Positions 37,409 through 45,455 of a DNA stretch of 64,000 nucleotides are shown one piece after another. The first letter of the stretch is position 1, and the number at the start of each line of letters is the position of its first letter. The DNA lies in the NCBI GenBank assembly GCA_021813805.1, contig JAKAJL010000007.1, positions 41,882 to 105,881 of the forward strand. Direction: 5' to 3'. This stretch comes from Pseudomonadota bacterium (GTDB taxonomy: Bacteria > Pseudomonadota > Alphaproteobacteria > Rhizobiales > Beijerinckiaceae). The position numbers were made by a program, and so were the translations under genes. A model generated the notes under the pieces. The model was not told the DNA's origin, ran no database searches, and saw only the letters and a program-made list of their open reading frames with translations.

Positions 37409-38215
37409 ATGCCACCGACCCTTGCGCCAAACTCGCGTGGAACAAGCGCCTTTCGGCTATGGCTGATTGCCGCGCTGACTTTGTCTCTCGTCCTCGTTCC
37501 GTTGGCGCTGCGGGCCGACGCGACCGATTTTCCGGCGCTGACCGGCCGCGTGGTGGATCAGGCCAATCTCCTGCCGCCGGATGCGAAGCAGGCTCTCGAG
37601 ACGAAGCTCGCCGACCTTGAACACAAGTCAGGCATCCAGTTCGTCGTCGCCACGGTCGCCTCTCTCCAGGGCGAGGAAATCGAGCCCTACGCCAATCAAT
37701 TGTTCCGCCACTGGGCCCTGGGCGAAAAAACCAAGAACAATGGCGTTCTGCTGCTGGTCGCGCCGAAGGAGAAGAAGGTCAGGATCGAGGTCGGCTATGG
37801 GCTCGAGGGCACGCTCACCGACGCCTTGTCGAAGATCGTCATCGTCAACGCCATCGCGCCCCGCTTCAAGGCGGGCGATTTCGCGGGCGGGATCACCCGG
37901 GGCGTCGATGACGTCATCACGATCCTGACGACCGATTCGAGCGAATGGACGAAAAAGCCGCAGGTGCGGCCCGATCAGCCCGACAATTCCTTCGATGCGA
38001 TCCTTCCCTTCCTCATCGTCGCTCTGGTCATCTTCATCCTCTGGCGCGCCAGTCGTGGCGGCGGGCGGCGGGGCGGGGGCGGAGGGCCGTTCGTCTTCCT
38101 GCCGGGGCCTGGATGGTCGAGCGGCGGGAGCGGCGGCTTCTCCGGAGGCGATTTCGGCGGATTTTCGGGCGGCGGCGGCTCGTCGGGCGGCGGCGGCGCC
38201 TCGGGAGATTGGTGA
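37409..38215 (+). CDS. TPM-domain protein with Gly-rich C-terminus (YgcG type)
   Basis: The 268-residue protein has a signal peptide, a TPM domain (TGRVVDQANLLPPDAKQALE; NNGVLLLVAPKEKKVRIEVGYGLEG), a membrane helix (AILPFLIVALVIFILW) and a C-terminal Gly/Ser-rich tail ending ASGDW. In the YgcG type the TPM domain faces the periplasm. The fold resembles a plant thylakoid phosphatase (TLP18.3); a catalytic activity is unproven in bacteria. It follows lemA and is coupled by TGATG to a second TPM gene. Confidence 0.88.
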   Translation: MPPTLAPNSRGTSAFRLWLIAALTLSLVLVPLALRADATDFPALTGRVVDQANLLPPDAKQALETKLADLEHKSGIQFVVATVASLQGEEIEPYANQLFRHWALGEKTKNNGVLLLVAPKEKKVRIEVGYGLEGTLTDALSKIVIVNAIAPRFKAGDFAGGITRGVDDVITILTTDSSEWTKKPQVRPDQPDNSFDAILPFLIVALVIFILWRASRGGGRRGGGGGPFVFLPGPGWSSGGSGGFSGGDFGGFSGGGGSSGGGGASGDW

Positions 38216-38823
38216 TGGCGGCAAAAATAGACGAGAACGCGATCATCGCCGCCGTGCGCGCGGCGGAATCTCGCACCAGCGGCCAGATCGTCTGCGTCCT
38301 CGCCCAGCGCTCCTGTGACCCTTCCGCCTTCATCGTCCTTTACGCGGCAGCCCTGGCCCTCGTCACGCCTTGGCCGCTGCTCGAATGGACCCAGACGCCG
38401 GCGCAAGTGGTTTTCGCCATCCAAACCGGGGTCTTCGCGACCGCTCTGGTCCTTCTGGGCTGGACGCCGCTCGGCGTCCTTTTGACCCCGCGCGCGATAA
38501 AAAGACGGCAAGCCTTCGCCGCCGCGCTCGAACAGTTTTTCGCGCGGGGCCTGGGAAAAACCCGAAGCCGGGCGGGCGTGCTGATTTTCGTGTCGTTGGC
38601 GGAGCATTACGCCCGGATCATCGCGGATCGCGCGCTCGACGACCGGATTTCAGAAAGGGACTGGCGCGGGGCCGTCGAGGAAATGACCGCGCATCTGCGC
38701 GAGGGCAGGGTCACCGAGGGCTTCGTCGACGCGGTCGCGCGCTGCGGCGACCTTTTGGCGCGCGCCGCGCCGCCGGATGGCGGCGGCGACGAACTGCCGG
38801 ACAATGTCATTCGTCTGAACTGA
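38215..38823 (+). CDS. Second TPM-domain membrane protein
   Basis: This 202-residue protein starts inside the stop of the preceding gene (TGATG). It has a shorter TPM-like domain split around two hydrophobic segments (IVLYAAALALVTPWPLL and ATALVLLGWTPLGVLL), with AGVLIFVSLAEHYARIIADRALDD after them, the most recognisable TPM portion. The lemA–TPM–TPM trio recurs in alphaproteobacteria. Function unknown. Its stop is 2 bp from the convergent transglycosylase gene. Confidence 0.82.
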   Translation: MAAKIDENAIIAAVRAAESRTSGQIVCVLAQRSCDPSAFIVLYAAALALVTPWPLLEWTQTPAQVVFAIQTGVFATALVLLGWTPLGVLLTPRAIKRRQAFAAALEQFFARGLGKTRSRAGVLIFVSLAEHYARIIADRALDDRISERDWRGAVEEMTAHLREGRVTEGFVDAVARCGDLLARAAPPDGGGDELPDNVIRLN

Positions 38824-38825
38824 AT

Positions 38826-40004
38826 TCACTTTCCCGAACGCAGGGCGGCCAGAAGCTTCACGCTGGCGCGGCCATTGGGCTGCATGCCGATCCGCCGCTG
38901 ATAAGCGGCAATGGCCTCGCGGGTTTTCGTTCCCATCACGCCGTCGATCTTGCCGCCGATGTCATAGCCGCGCTGGGCCAGCAGCGTCTGAACCTCGCGC
39001 CGCTCGACCCGCGGGACGCCTGGATCGTCGGTCGGCCAAGGGGTGATGAGGCCGGGGCCGCCCTTGATCCGGTCCGACAGCAGGCCAAGCGCAAGGGCGT
39101 AGGATTCGGCGGCGTTATAGGAATAGAAGGCGTCGAAATTGCGCGAGACCAGGAAGGCCGGGCCGTTCGGCCCCGCGGGCAGGAACAGGCCGAAGGCGCC
39201 GCCGCCCGACAAGGGCGCGCCATTGACATGCGCGAGCCCATGGGTGGTCCAGAACGACAGCGGTTTTTTCGCACGCCAGCCCGACGGGCCGCGATAGCCG
39301 GCGGGAAGCCGGACCTCGAAGCCCCAGGGCATACCAGGCGTCCAGCCGGCGCGATGGAGGAAATTGGCGGTGGAGGACAGCGCGTCGGGAACTGAATTGA
39401 TCACGTCGCGCTTGCCGTCGCCATCGCCGTCGACCGCGAGGCGCAGGAAGGTCGAGGGCATGAACTGGGTGTTGCCGAAGGCGCCCGCCCAGGAGCCGTT
39501 GAATTCCTCCAGCTTGACGTCGCCATGGCCTAGGATTTTCAGCGCCGCGAGCAATTCGCCATGGAAATAGCCGGAGCGGCGGTTGGGCGTGCAGGCCAGA
39601 GTGGTGAGCGACTGAATGATTGGCCGGCCGCCGAAACTGCGGCCGAAATCGGATTCGACGCCCCAGACGGCGATCAGCGCCGGCGCGTCGACGCCGAAAC
39701 GATGCTGGGCCGCCAGCGCCGCCTGACGATATTGGGCGAAACGCTCCCGTCCGTCGCGCACGCGCTCGTCATCGACGAGGCCGGCGATATAATCCCAGAT
39801 CGGGGTCGAAAATTCCGGCTGGGCGCCGAGAAAGCTCACAGCGTCATTGGGTTGCAGATTGTCCAGCGCGCGCGAAAGCGTGGCCTGGGAAACGCCCTCG
39901 GCCGCCGCCTGCGCCTTGATGGTCTGCTTGCACGAGGCAAAATCGGCGCGGGCCGTCTGGCTGAGCGCAAGAACGAGCGAAAGAGCGAAAATTCCGGACT
40001 TCAT
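38826..40004 (-). CDS. Lytic murein transglycosylase (MltB/SltB type) with peptidoglycan-binding domain
   Basis: The 392-residue exported protein has a signal peptide (ALSLVLALSQTARA), a SLT_2/MltB domain with the catalytic Glu in VWGVESDFGR and AFGNTQFMPSTF, and a C-terminal PG_binding_1 domain (VQTLLAQRGYDIGGKIDGVMGTKT, quoted in part as RGYDIGGKIDGVMG). It cleaves glycan strands of peptidoglycan. It is the second lytic transglycosylase in the window, unrelated in fold to MltA. It ends 2 bp from the TPM gene and lies 44 bp downstream of leuD. Confidence 0.92.
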   Translation of the reverse strand: MKSGIFALSLVLALSQTARADFASCKQTIKAQAAAEGVSQATLSRALDNLQPNDAVSFLGAQPEFSTPIWDYIAGLVDDERVRDGRERFAQYRQAALAAQHRFGVDAPALIAVWGVESDFGRSFGGRPIIQSLTTLACTPNRRSGYFHGELLAALKILGHGDVKLEEFNGSWAGAFGNTQFMPSTFLRLAVDGDGDGKRDVINSVPDALSSTANFLHRAGWTPGMPWGFEVRLPAGYRGPSGWRAKKPLSFWTTHGLAHVNGAPLSGGGAFGLFLPAGPNGPAFLVSRNFDAFYSYNAAESYALALGLLSDRIKGGPGLITPWPTDDPGVPRVERREVQTLLAQRGYDIGGKIDGVMGTKTREAIAAYQRRIGMQPNGRASVKLLAALRSGK

Positions 40005-40048
40005 GGCCGGAATCTAGCGTGATTCTCGGCCATGCAGAACTGAAAACA

Positions 40049-40654
40049 TCAGATCCACGGACGGGCGCTGGCCATTTTCGATTCGAAATCAGCGATTTTC
40101 GGCGCCTTCGCCAAGGTCAGGCCGATGTCGTCGAGCCCTTCGAGCAGGCAAGCTTTTCGATGCGGATCGATGTCGAATTTGACCACGCCGCCGTCGGGAC
40201 CACGAATTTCCTGGGCTTCGAGGTCGATCGTGAGCGTCGCGTTGGCGCCGCGCTCGGCGTCGTCCATCAGCTTGGCCAGGTCTTCCTTCGACACTTTGAT
40301 CGGCAGGATGCCGTTCTTGAAACAATTATTGTAGAAAATATCGGCGAAACTGGTCGAGATGATCGCGCGAATGCCGAAATCCAGCAGGGCCCAGGGCGCG
40401 TGCTCGCGCGAGGAGCCACAGCCGAAATTGTCCTCGGCCACCAGGATCTGCGCCTTGCGATAGGCCGGCTTGTTGAGAACGAAATCCGGGTTTTCCGATC
40501 CATCCTCGCGATAGCGCATTTCCGAAAACAGGCCCTTGCCGAGACCGGTGCGATGAATCGTCTTCAGATATTGCTTCGGGATGATCATGTCCGTGTCGAT
40601 ATTGGTGATCGGCAGCGGCGCGGCGACCCCGGTCAATTTGGTGAATTTTTCCAT
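40049..40654 (-). CDS. leuD: 3-isopropylmalate dehydratase small subunit
   Basis: The 201-residue subunit starts [15 protein letters not shown] and has [14 protein letters not shown] and the swivel-domain motif [14 protein letters not shown]. With LeuC it isomerises 2-isopropylmalate to 3-isopropylmalate in leucine synthesis. AGGCAAG precedes the ATG at 40654. It is separated from leuC by an OsmC gene and a small metallopeptidase gene on the same strand. Confidence 0.95.
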   Translation of the reverse strand: MEKFTKLTGVAAPLPITNIDTDMIIPKQYLKTIHRTGLGKGLFSEMRYREDGSENPDFVLNKPAYRKAQILVAEDNFGCGSSREHAPWALLDFGIRAIISTSFADIFYNNCFKNGILPIKVSKEDLAKLMDDAERGANATLTIDLEAQEIRGPDGGVVKFDIDPHRKACLLEGLDDIGLTLAKAPKIADFESKMASARPWI

Positions 40655-40738
40655 ATTTCTTGCCTGATCTCTTGTCTGCTGTCGACGCCGGACCGGCGTT
40701 TCGGCCTTGGGTTTAACAAAGGGCGGAAAATGGGGCAA

Positions 40739-41164
40739 TCATTCGGCTTCACGCTCGATACGCTCCATATCGGCGTCGGACAGGCCAAAATGATGCCCGA
40801 TTTCATGCACCAGAACATGTCGGATCAGGTCGCCCAAGGTCTCCTCGCCCTCGGCCCAGACATCGAGGATCGGACGGCGGAAGAGATAGACCATATTGGG
40901 GAATTGCCCAGTCTGAACGCCTTGGCTCTGGGCGAGGCCCAGACCGCGAAACAGGCCGAGCAATTCGAATTCGGAACTGGCGTCGAATTCGTCGAGGATT
41001 TCCTCGTCGGGGAAATCCTGGACCCGGATGATCAGCCCTTCGCAGCCCAGCCGAAAATGCTCCGGCAAGCCGCGAAAGGCGGCGTCGGCGAGCGCCTCGA
41101 AATCATGGAGCGAGGGCGCGGCGCGTGAGGTCCAGTCCCACGGCGGCGGGCGCATGCTCGCCAT
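40739..41164 (-). CDS. Minimal zincin-like metallopeptidase (MMP-like, Zincin_1)
   Basis: This 141-residue protein holds the extended zinc-binding motif HEIGHHFGLSD (HExxHxxGxxD) near its C-terminus, preceded by EETLGDLIRHVLV. The family is a minimal metzincin/zincin with no defined substrate. The ATG at 41164 overlaps the osmC stop as TGATG, so translation is coupled to osmC. A frame extension to 41236 lies within osmC and is unlikely. It lies between leuC and leuD. Confidence 0.85.
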   Translation of the reverse strand: MASMRPPPWDWTSRAAPSLHDFEALADAAFRGLPEHFRLGCEGLIIRVQDFPDEEILDEFDASSEFELLGLFRGLGLAQSQGVQTGQFPNMVYLFRRPILDVWAEGEETLGDLIRHVLVHEIGHHFGLSDADMERIEREAE

Positions 41165-41682
41165 CAGCCCGCCGTCCCCGTCGCCACATTGAGCGCCAGT
41201 TTCGGCGGCCGCGCCAAGGTCTGGAAGACCACGCAATAACGCTCAGTCAGCTTGACCAGCGAATCGATCCGCTCCTGCGGCTCATCCGTGTCGAGATCGA
41301 AAAACAGGCGAATTTCGCCGAAACCGACCGGGGCGTCCCTGGCGACGCCGAGCGTGCCGCGAAAATCGAGATCGCCCTCGGCGCGCACCACGCCGCCCCC
41401 GAGGCGAAAGTCCAGCGCCGTCGCCACCGCCTTGAGCGTGACGCCCGCGCAGGCGACGAGGGCCTCCAGCAGCATGTCGCCCGAACAGGCCTGCAAGCCG
41501 GTCCCGCCGGTCGCTGGGTGAAGCCCCGCCTCGACCAGGGCGCGCGAGGTCTCGACCTTGCAGGCGAGGCCATCGCCGGAGAGATCGCCCCGCGCCGTCA
41601 AGGTCACCAAGGCGGCCTCGGCGTCCGCCTTGTATTTGTCCTTCAGAGGCGCCTGAAGGGCGCGCAGTTCATTGGCGTCCAT
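41164..41682 (-). CDS. OsmC-family protein
   Basis: The 172-residue protein has an OsmC fold with two conserved cysteines in the family contexts QACSGDMLLEAL and ERYCVVFQTL. OsmC/Ohr proteins are thiol peroxidases that use these cysteines against organic hydroperoxides. It is of the YhfA-like general OsmC type rather than Ohr. It sits 13 bp downstream of leuC and is coupled to the metallopeptidase gene. Confidence 0.85.
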   Translation of the reverse strand: MDANELRALQAPLKDKYKADAEAALVTLTARGDLSGDGLACKVETSRALVEAGLHPATGGTGLQACSGDMLLEALVACAGVTLKAVATALDFRLGGGVVRAEGDLDFRGTLGVARDAPVGFGEIRLFFDLDTDEPQERIDSLVKLTERYCVVFQTLARPPKLALNVATGTAG

Positions 41683-41695
41683 CGGGCTTTCCCTC

Positions 41696-43114
41696 TCACT
41701 TCAGGGTGCGAACATCGACAAAATGGCCGGCCACCGCCGCCGCCGCCGCCATGGCGGGCGAGACGAGATGCGTGCGGCCCTTGAATCCTTGGCGGCCTTC
41801 GAAATTGCGGTTGGAGGTCGAGGCGCAGCGCTCGCCCGGGGCCAGCCGGTCGGGGTTCATCGCCAGACACATCGAGCAGCCCGGCTCGCGCCATTCGAAG
41901 CCAGCGGCCAAAAACACCTTGTCCAGGCCCTCGGCCTCGGCCTGGGCCTTGACCAGCCCTGAGCCCGGCACGACCATGGCGTTGACATGGCGCGCGACCT
42001 TTCGGCCTTCGGCGATCTGGGCCGCGGCGCGCAAATCCTCGATCCGGCCATTGGTGCAGGAGCCGATGAAGACGCGGTCGATCTTGATGTCGGTCGGCTT
42101 TTCGCCGCCCTTGAGGCCCATATAGTCCAGAGCGCGCTGAATTTTGGCGCGCTGGGCTTCGGTTTTGCCGGCTTCGACAGTCGGGACGACGCCGTCGATG
42201 GCGATGACGTCCTCGGGGCTGGTGCCCCAGGTGAGGACCGGCGGGAGATTCGAGGCGTCGAGTTCGACCACCGCGTCATAATGGGCGCCCGGATCGCTCT
42301 TGAGTTGGCTCCAGTAATGCAGGGCGCGCTCCCAGGCCTCGCCCTTCGGCGCCTTGGGGCGGTTTTTCAGATAATCGAAGGTTTTCTGATCCGGCGCGAT
42401 CAGGCCGGCGCGGGCGCCCGCCTCGATCGACATGTTGCACACCGTCATGCGGCCTTCCATCGACAGGTTTTCGATGGCCTCCCCGGCATATTCGATGACA
42501 TAGCCGGTGCCGCCAGCGGTGCCAATCTTGCCGATGATCGCCAGCACGATGTCCTTGGCGGTCACGCCCTCGCCGAGCCGGCCGTTGACCTTGACCAGCA
42601 TGTTCTTGGCCTTCGCCTGGATCAGGGTCTGGGTCGCCAGCACATGCTCGACCTCCGAGGTGCCGATCCCATGGGCCAAGGCTCCGAAGGCGCCGTGTGT
42701 CGAGGTATGGCTGTCGCCGCAGACGATGGTCGCGCCCGGCAGGGTGAAGCCTTGTTCGGGGCCGATGATATGGACGACGCCCTGACGGCGGTCATGTTCG
42801 TTGTAATATTCAATGCCGAAATCGCGGGCGTTGACCGCCAACTGTTCAACCTGCGCCTTGCTCTCTGGATCTTCGATCGGCTTGGAGCGATCGGTCGTCG
42901 GCACGTTGTGATCGACCACCGCCAGCGTCTTCTGCGGCGCATGGACCTTGCGATGCGCCATGCGTAGGCCCTCGAAGGCCTGTGGGCTGGTCACCTCGTG
43001 GATGAGATGCCGGTCGATATAGATCAGGGCCGTGCCGTCGGGCTGGATATCGACGACATGGTCGTCCCAGATCTTGTCATACAGGGTGCGCGGCTTGGCT
43101 GTGGACTCAACCAT
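41696..43114 (-). CDS. leuC: 3-isopropylmalate dehydratase large subunit
   Basis: The 472-residue aconitase-family protein has [12 protein letters not shown] at the start, [16 protein letters not shown], and the 4Fe-4S ligands in [12 protein letters not shown] and [10 protein letters not shown]. It carries the cluster and most of the active site of isopropylmalate isomerase. The ATG at 43114 matches the family start; the frame to 43153 is an overrun. rplS is upstream, separated by a terminator-like hairpin; the trmD–rimM genes usually near rplS are absent from this window. Confidence 0.95.
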   Translation of the reverse strand: MVESTAKPRTLYDKIWDDHVVDIQPDGTALIYIDRHLIHEVTSPQAFEGLRMAHRKVHAPQKTLAVVDHNVPTTDRSKPIEDPESKAQVEQLAVNARDFGIEYYNEHDRRQGVVHIIGPEQGFTLPGATIVCGDSHTSTHGAFGALAHGIGTSEVEHVLATQTLIQAKAKNMLVKVNGRLGEGVTAKDIVLAIIGKIGTAGGTGYVIEYAGEAIENLSMEGRMTVCNMSIEAGARAGLIAPDQKTFDYLKNRPKAPKGEAWERALHYWSQLKSDPGAHYDAVVELDASNLPPVLTWGTSPEDVIAIDGVVPTVEAGKTEAQRAKIQRALDYMGLKGGEKPTDIKIDRVFIGSCTNGRIEDLRAAAQIAEGRKVARHVNAMVVPGSGLVKAQAEAEGLDKVFLAAGFEWREPGCSMCLAMNPDRLAPGERCASTSNRNFEGRQGFKGRTHLVSPAMAAAAAVAGHFVDVRTLK

Positions 43115-43227
43115 GATCTCGATCTCCGACGCGGCCAGCGCGGCGCGGCGCAAGCCATTTGCTTAGACGAAATAGAATGTTTCGGGCGTCCGGCAAGGCC
43201 GTGGACGCGATTTTGCGTTGGAACGCG

Positions 43228-43254
43228 AAAAGGCCGGCGTCTCAGCCAGCCTTT
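43228..43254 (-). terminator. Probable terminator of rplS
   Basis: In the minus direction AAAGGCTGGC, a six-base loop and GCCGGCCTTTT form a 10-bp stem with one G·U pair, ending in a short T run. It lies 32 bp past the rplS stop and 114 bp before leuC. Confidence 0.65.
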
Positions 43255-43285
43255 CCAAAAAGCGCAAGAGAGCCCGCGCGGGCGC

Positions 43286-43675
43286 TTACTCGGCTTTGGC
43301 GGCCTTGGCCTTGGCGTCGGAACGCTCCGCGATGCGGGCCGACTTGCCGCGACGGTCGCGGAGGTAATAGAGCTTGGCGCGGCGGACCTTGCCGCGCCGC
43401 ACGACCTTGATCGAATCGATCAGCGGGCCATAGACCGGAAAGACGCGCTCGACGCCTTCGCCATAGGAAATCTTGCGGACGGTGAAGCTCTCGTTGAGGC
43501 CGCCGCCGTCGCGAGCGATCACCACGCCCTCATAGGCCTGGACGCGGGTGCGGTCGCCTTCCTTGACCTTGACGTTGACGATCACGGTGTCGCCCGGCGC
43601 GAATTCCGGAATGGTCCTGTTGGCGGAAAGCTTGGCGATCTGCTCGGCTTCGAGCTGCTTGATGATGTCGGTCAT
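43286..43675 (-). CDS. rplS: 50S ribosomal protein L19
   Basis: The 129-residue protein has the L19 signatures [30 protein letters not shown] and [32 protein letters not shown] (given in parts), at the 30S–50S interface. A Lys/Ala-rich tail follows. CGGAG precedes the ATG at 43675, which matches the family start. It is monocistronic here, flanked by a good promoter and a terminator, instead of following rpsP–rimM–trmD. Confidence 0.96.
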   Translation of the reverse strand: MTDIIKQLEAEQIAKLSANRTIPEFAPGDTVIVNVKVKEGDRTRVQAYEGVVIARDGGGLNESFTVRKISYGEGVERVFPVYGPLIDSIKVVRRGKVRRAKLYYLRDRRGKSARIAERSDAKAKAAKAE

Positions 43676-43781
43676 TTCGGACTCCGTTTCGCCCGAAGGC
43701 GAGCGTTTCGGAACGCTGTTGTGAATTGGCGCCACGACCCGCGCGGCGCTTCCCCACGCTCGGGAAGCGAAGGGAGGCGGC

Positions 43782-43810
43782 CCTATAGCCAATTTTTCAG
43801 GGCTTGTCGA
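43782..43810 (-). promoter_or_regulatory. Probable sigma-70 promoter of rplS
   Basis: On the minus strand TCGACA (43810–43805) and TATAGG (43787–43782) are 17 bases apart, with an A-rich spacer. The predicted transcript would have a leader of about 100 bases, long enough for ribosomal-protein feedback control. Confidence 0.55.
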
Positions 43811-43819
43811 GCGGCGGCG

Positions 43820-45397
43820 TCAGTAGAGCCGCGTTTCGGTCTGGTCCTCTTTCGTTCCCGGGTCGTCCGGCGGCGTCGCCAGCGGGAAGATTACCGGCTC
43901 CGGCCCGTTTGAAGGACGTGGCGGGGCCTTGGCGAGCTCGCTGGCGTCGGGTGCGGGCGGTTCTTCGCTTTTAGCCTCTGGCGGGGCGAGGACCGGCGGC
44001 GGCTCGGGAGGAGGGGCGGGCTGCGGCGGAGCGAGCTCCGCGCGCGCCGGTTCGGCCTCGATCGCCGGCGGCCCCTGATAGGCCGGCGGCGGCGCTTCGA
44101 GCGCGCCGGCCAGTTCTTCCTTGGGCTGCATCCAGCGATAGGCGTCAAGCTTGCCGGTGACCGGCGACACGGGCGCCCATTGTTTGGACCAGTGCCCGTC
44201 GGCGATCCACACCGGATCGCGCGGCGCGCGCGAGGCGCGGGCGAGCCATTCGCGCGCCAGACCCTGGGCGTTGTGTTCGCGCTCCTCCAACTCGGCCATG
44301 ATGACGCACATGCGGGCGGTCGGCCGTTCGCCCATGGCGACCAGCGGCGTCATCACCTCGCGCGCGGTCAGGAAATCGCCGGCGCCCAGGGCGGCGGTCG
44401 CCACGACGATCGCGCTTTCCGGGTCCTTGGGGGCGAGCCGCGCAAGGGCCTTGGCGCGAATGAGCCGGTCCTCGGCCGAATCGCCGGGCCTCATGCCGAC
44501 ATAGATCTCCGCGAGGTCGGGATGCGGCGTCTTGGCGTAGGCCGCCTCGATCAGTTTCGACGCCGCGCGGAGCTTGCCGCGTTGGGTGTAAAGGCGAGCG
44601 AGCAGGGCGCTGGCGGGAACGAGATCGGGCGCCTTTTTCACCGCCGCGCGCAGCAGGCTGATCGCGCGATCGGGGTCCGTGGCCTCGGCCTCCATCGCCA
44701 GAGCGGTGTCGATGACCGCCCTTTGCCGGTTGGCGGTGTCCTTGTCGATCAGCCGGGCTTTGAGATTCTGGGCGACGCAGAGACGCGCGGCCTCCCAGTC
44801 GTGCTGGCTGGAATAGCGGTCGAGCAGCGCCTGGCCGGACCAGGCGAGGGGCGCGATGCTCTGCGCCTGAAGCGCGATCTGGTGGGCGTGATCGTGATCG
44901 CCCTTGCGCAGGGATTCAGAGTGGAGGCCGCGAAGGCCGAGCAGCCGCGTCTCCTGCCTTTCGGCCATGGCGCGGAAGGCGCGCTCAGCGGCGTCGCGGT
45001 CGCCGGAGAGCTGCGCCGTCTGGGCGTCGAGCAGCAAGGTGAGCGGCTCGTTGGGCGCCAGTTTTTTCGCCTCCTGATTGGCTTTGCGCGCCTTGTGGAG
45101 GTCGCCGACGCCCGCGGCGATAATGCCGCGCGTCAGGGCGTCGTGGCCCCGGGCGCGCTTGCGGGCGCGGGCGGTCAGGGCGACGAGGCTGGGAAGGTTG
45201 AAGACGAAGCGCAAAATGCTCCAGACGACGACCGCGGCCACGGCGACGACGCCGAGGCCGACCAGCGGCGAGGTGTCGATTTGTTGGCCGAACCAGGTCA
45301 CAGACATGGACCCGGGCTGCTCGACCAGAAAGCCCAGGCCCAGGGTGACAAGCCCGATCAGGAGCAGAAAGACCAGAATGCGGATCATCGGCGGCAC
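43820..45397 (-). CDS. hemY: HemY-family TPR membrane protein of the heme locus
   Basis: The 525-residue protein has two N-terminal membrane helices (IRILVFLLLIGLVTLGLGFL and LVGLGVVAVAAVVVWSIL), the HemY_N domain, TPR-like helices (residues ~85–380) and a Pro-rich tail. This HemY is the proteobacterial TPR protein, not the Bacillus oxidase; its role in heme synthesis is unclear. Directly upstream is a Mic60-like gene, the usual partner. hemC and hemD, expected before Mic60, are absent. Confidence 0.88.
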   Translation of the reverse strand: MPPMIRILVFLLLIGLVTLGLGFLVEQPGSMSVTWFGQQIDTSPLVGLGVVAVAAVVVWSILRFVFNLPSLVALTARARKRARGHDALTRGIIAAGVGDLHKARKANQEAKKLAPNEPLTLLLDAQTAQLSGDRDAAERAFRAMAERQETRLLGLRGLHSESLRKGDHDHAHQIALQAQSIAPLAWSGQALLDRYSSQHDWEAARLCVAQNLKARLIDKDTANRQRAVIDTALAMEAEATDPDRAISLLRAAVKKAPDLVPASALLARLYTQRGKLRAASKLIEAAYAKTPHPDLAEIYVGMRPGDSAEDRLIRAKALARLAPKDPESAIVVATAALGAGDFLTAREVMTPLVAMGERPTARMCVIMAELEEREHNAQGLAREWLARASRAPRDPVWIADGHWSKQWAPVSPVTGKLDAYRWMQPKEELAGALEAPPPAYQGPPAIEAEPARAELAPPQPAPPPEPPPVLAPPEAKSEEPPAPDASELAKAPPRPSNGPEPVIFPLATPPDDPGTKEDQTETRLY

Positions 45398-45455
45398 TCG
45401 AAAGAGAAAAGGCGCCGGCGGCGCGGCTAGCCGCGCCGCCGCGGGAAAGGACAGG

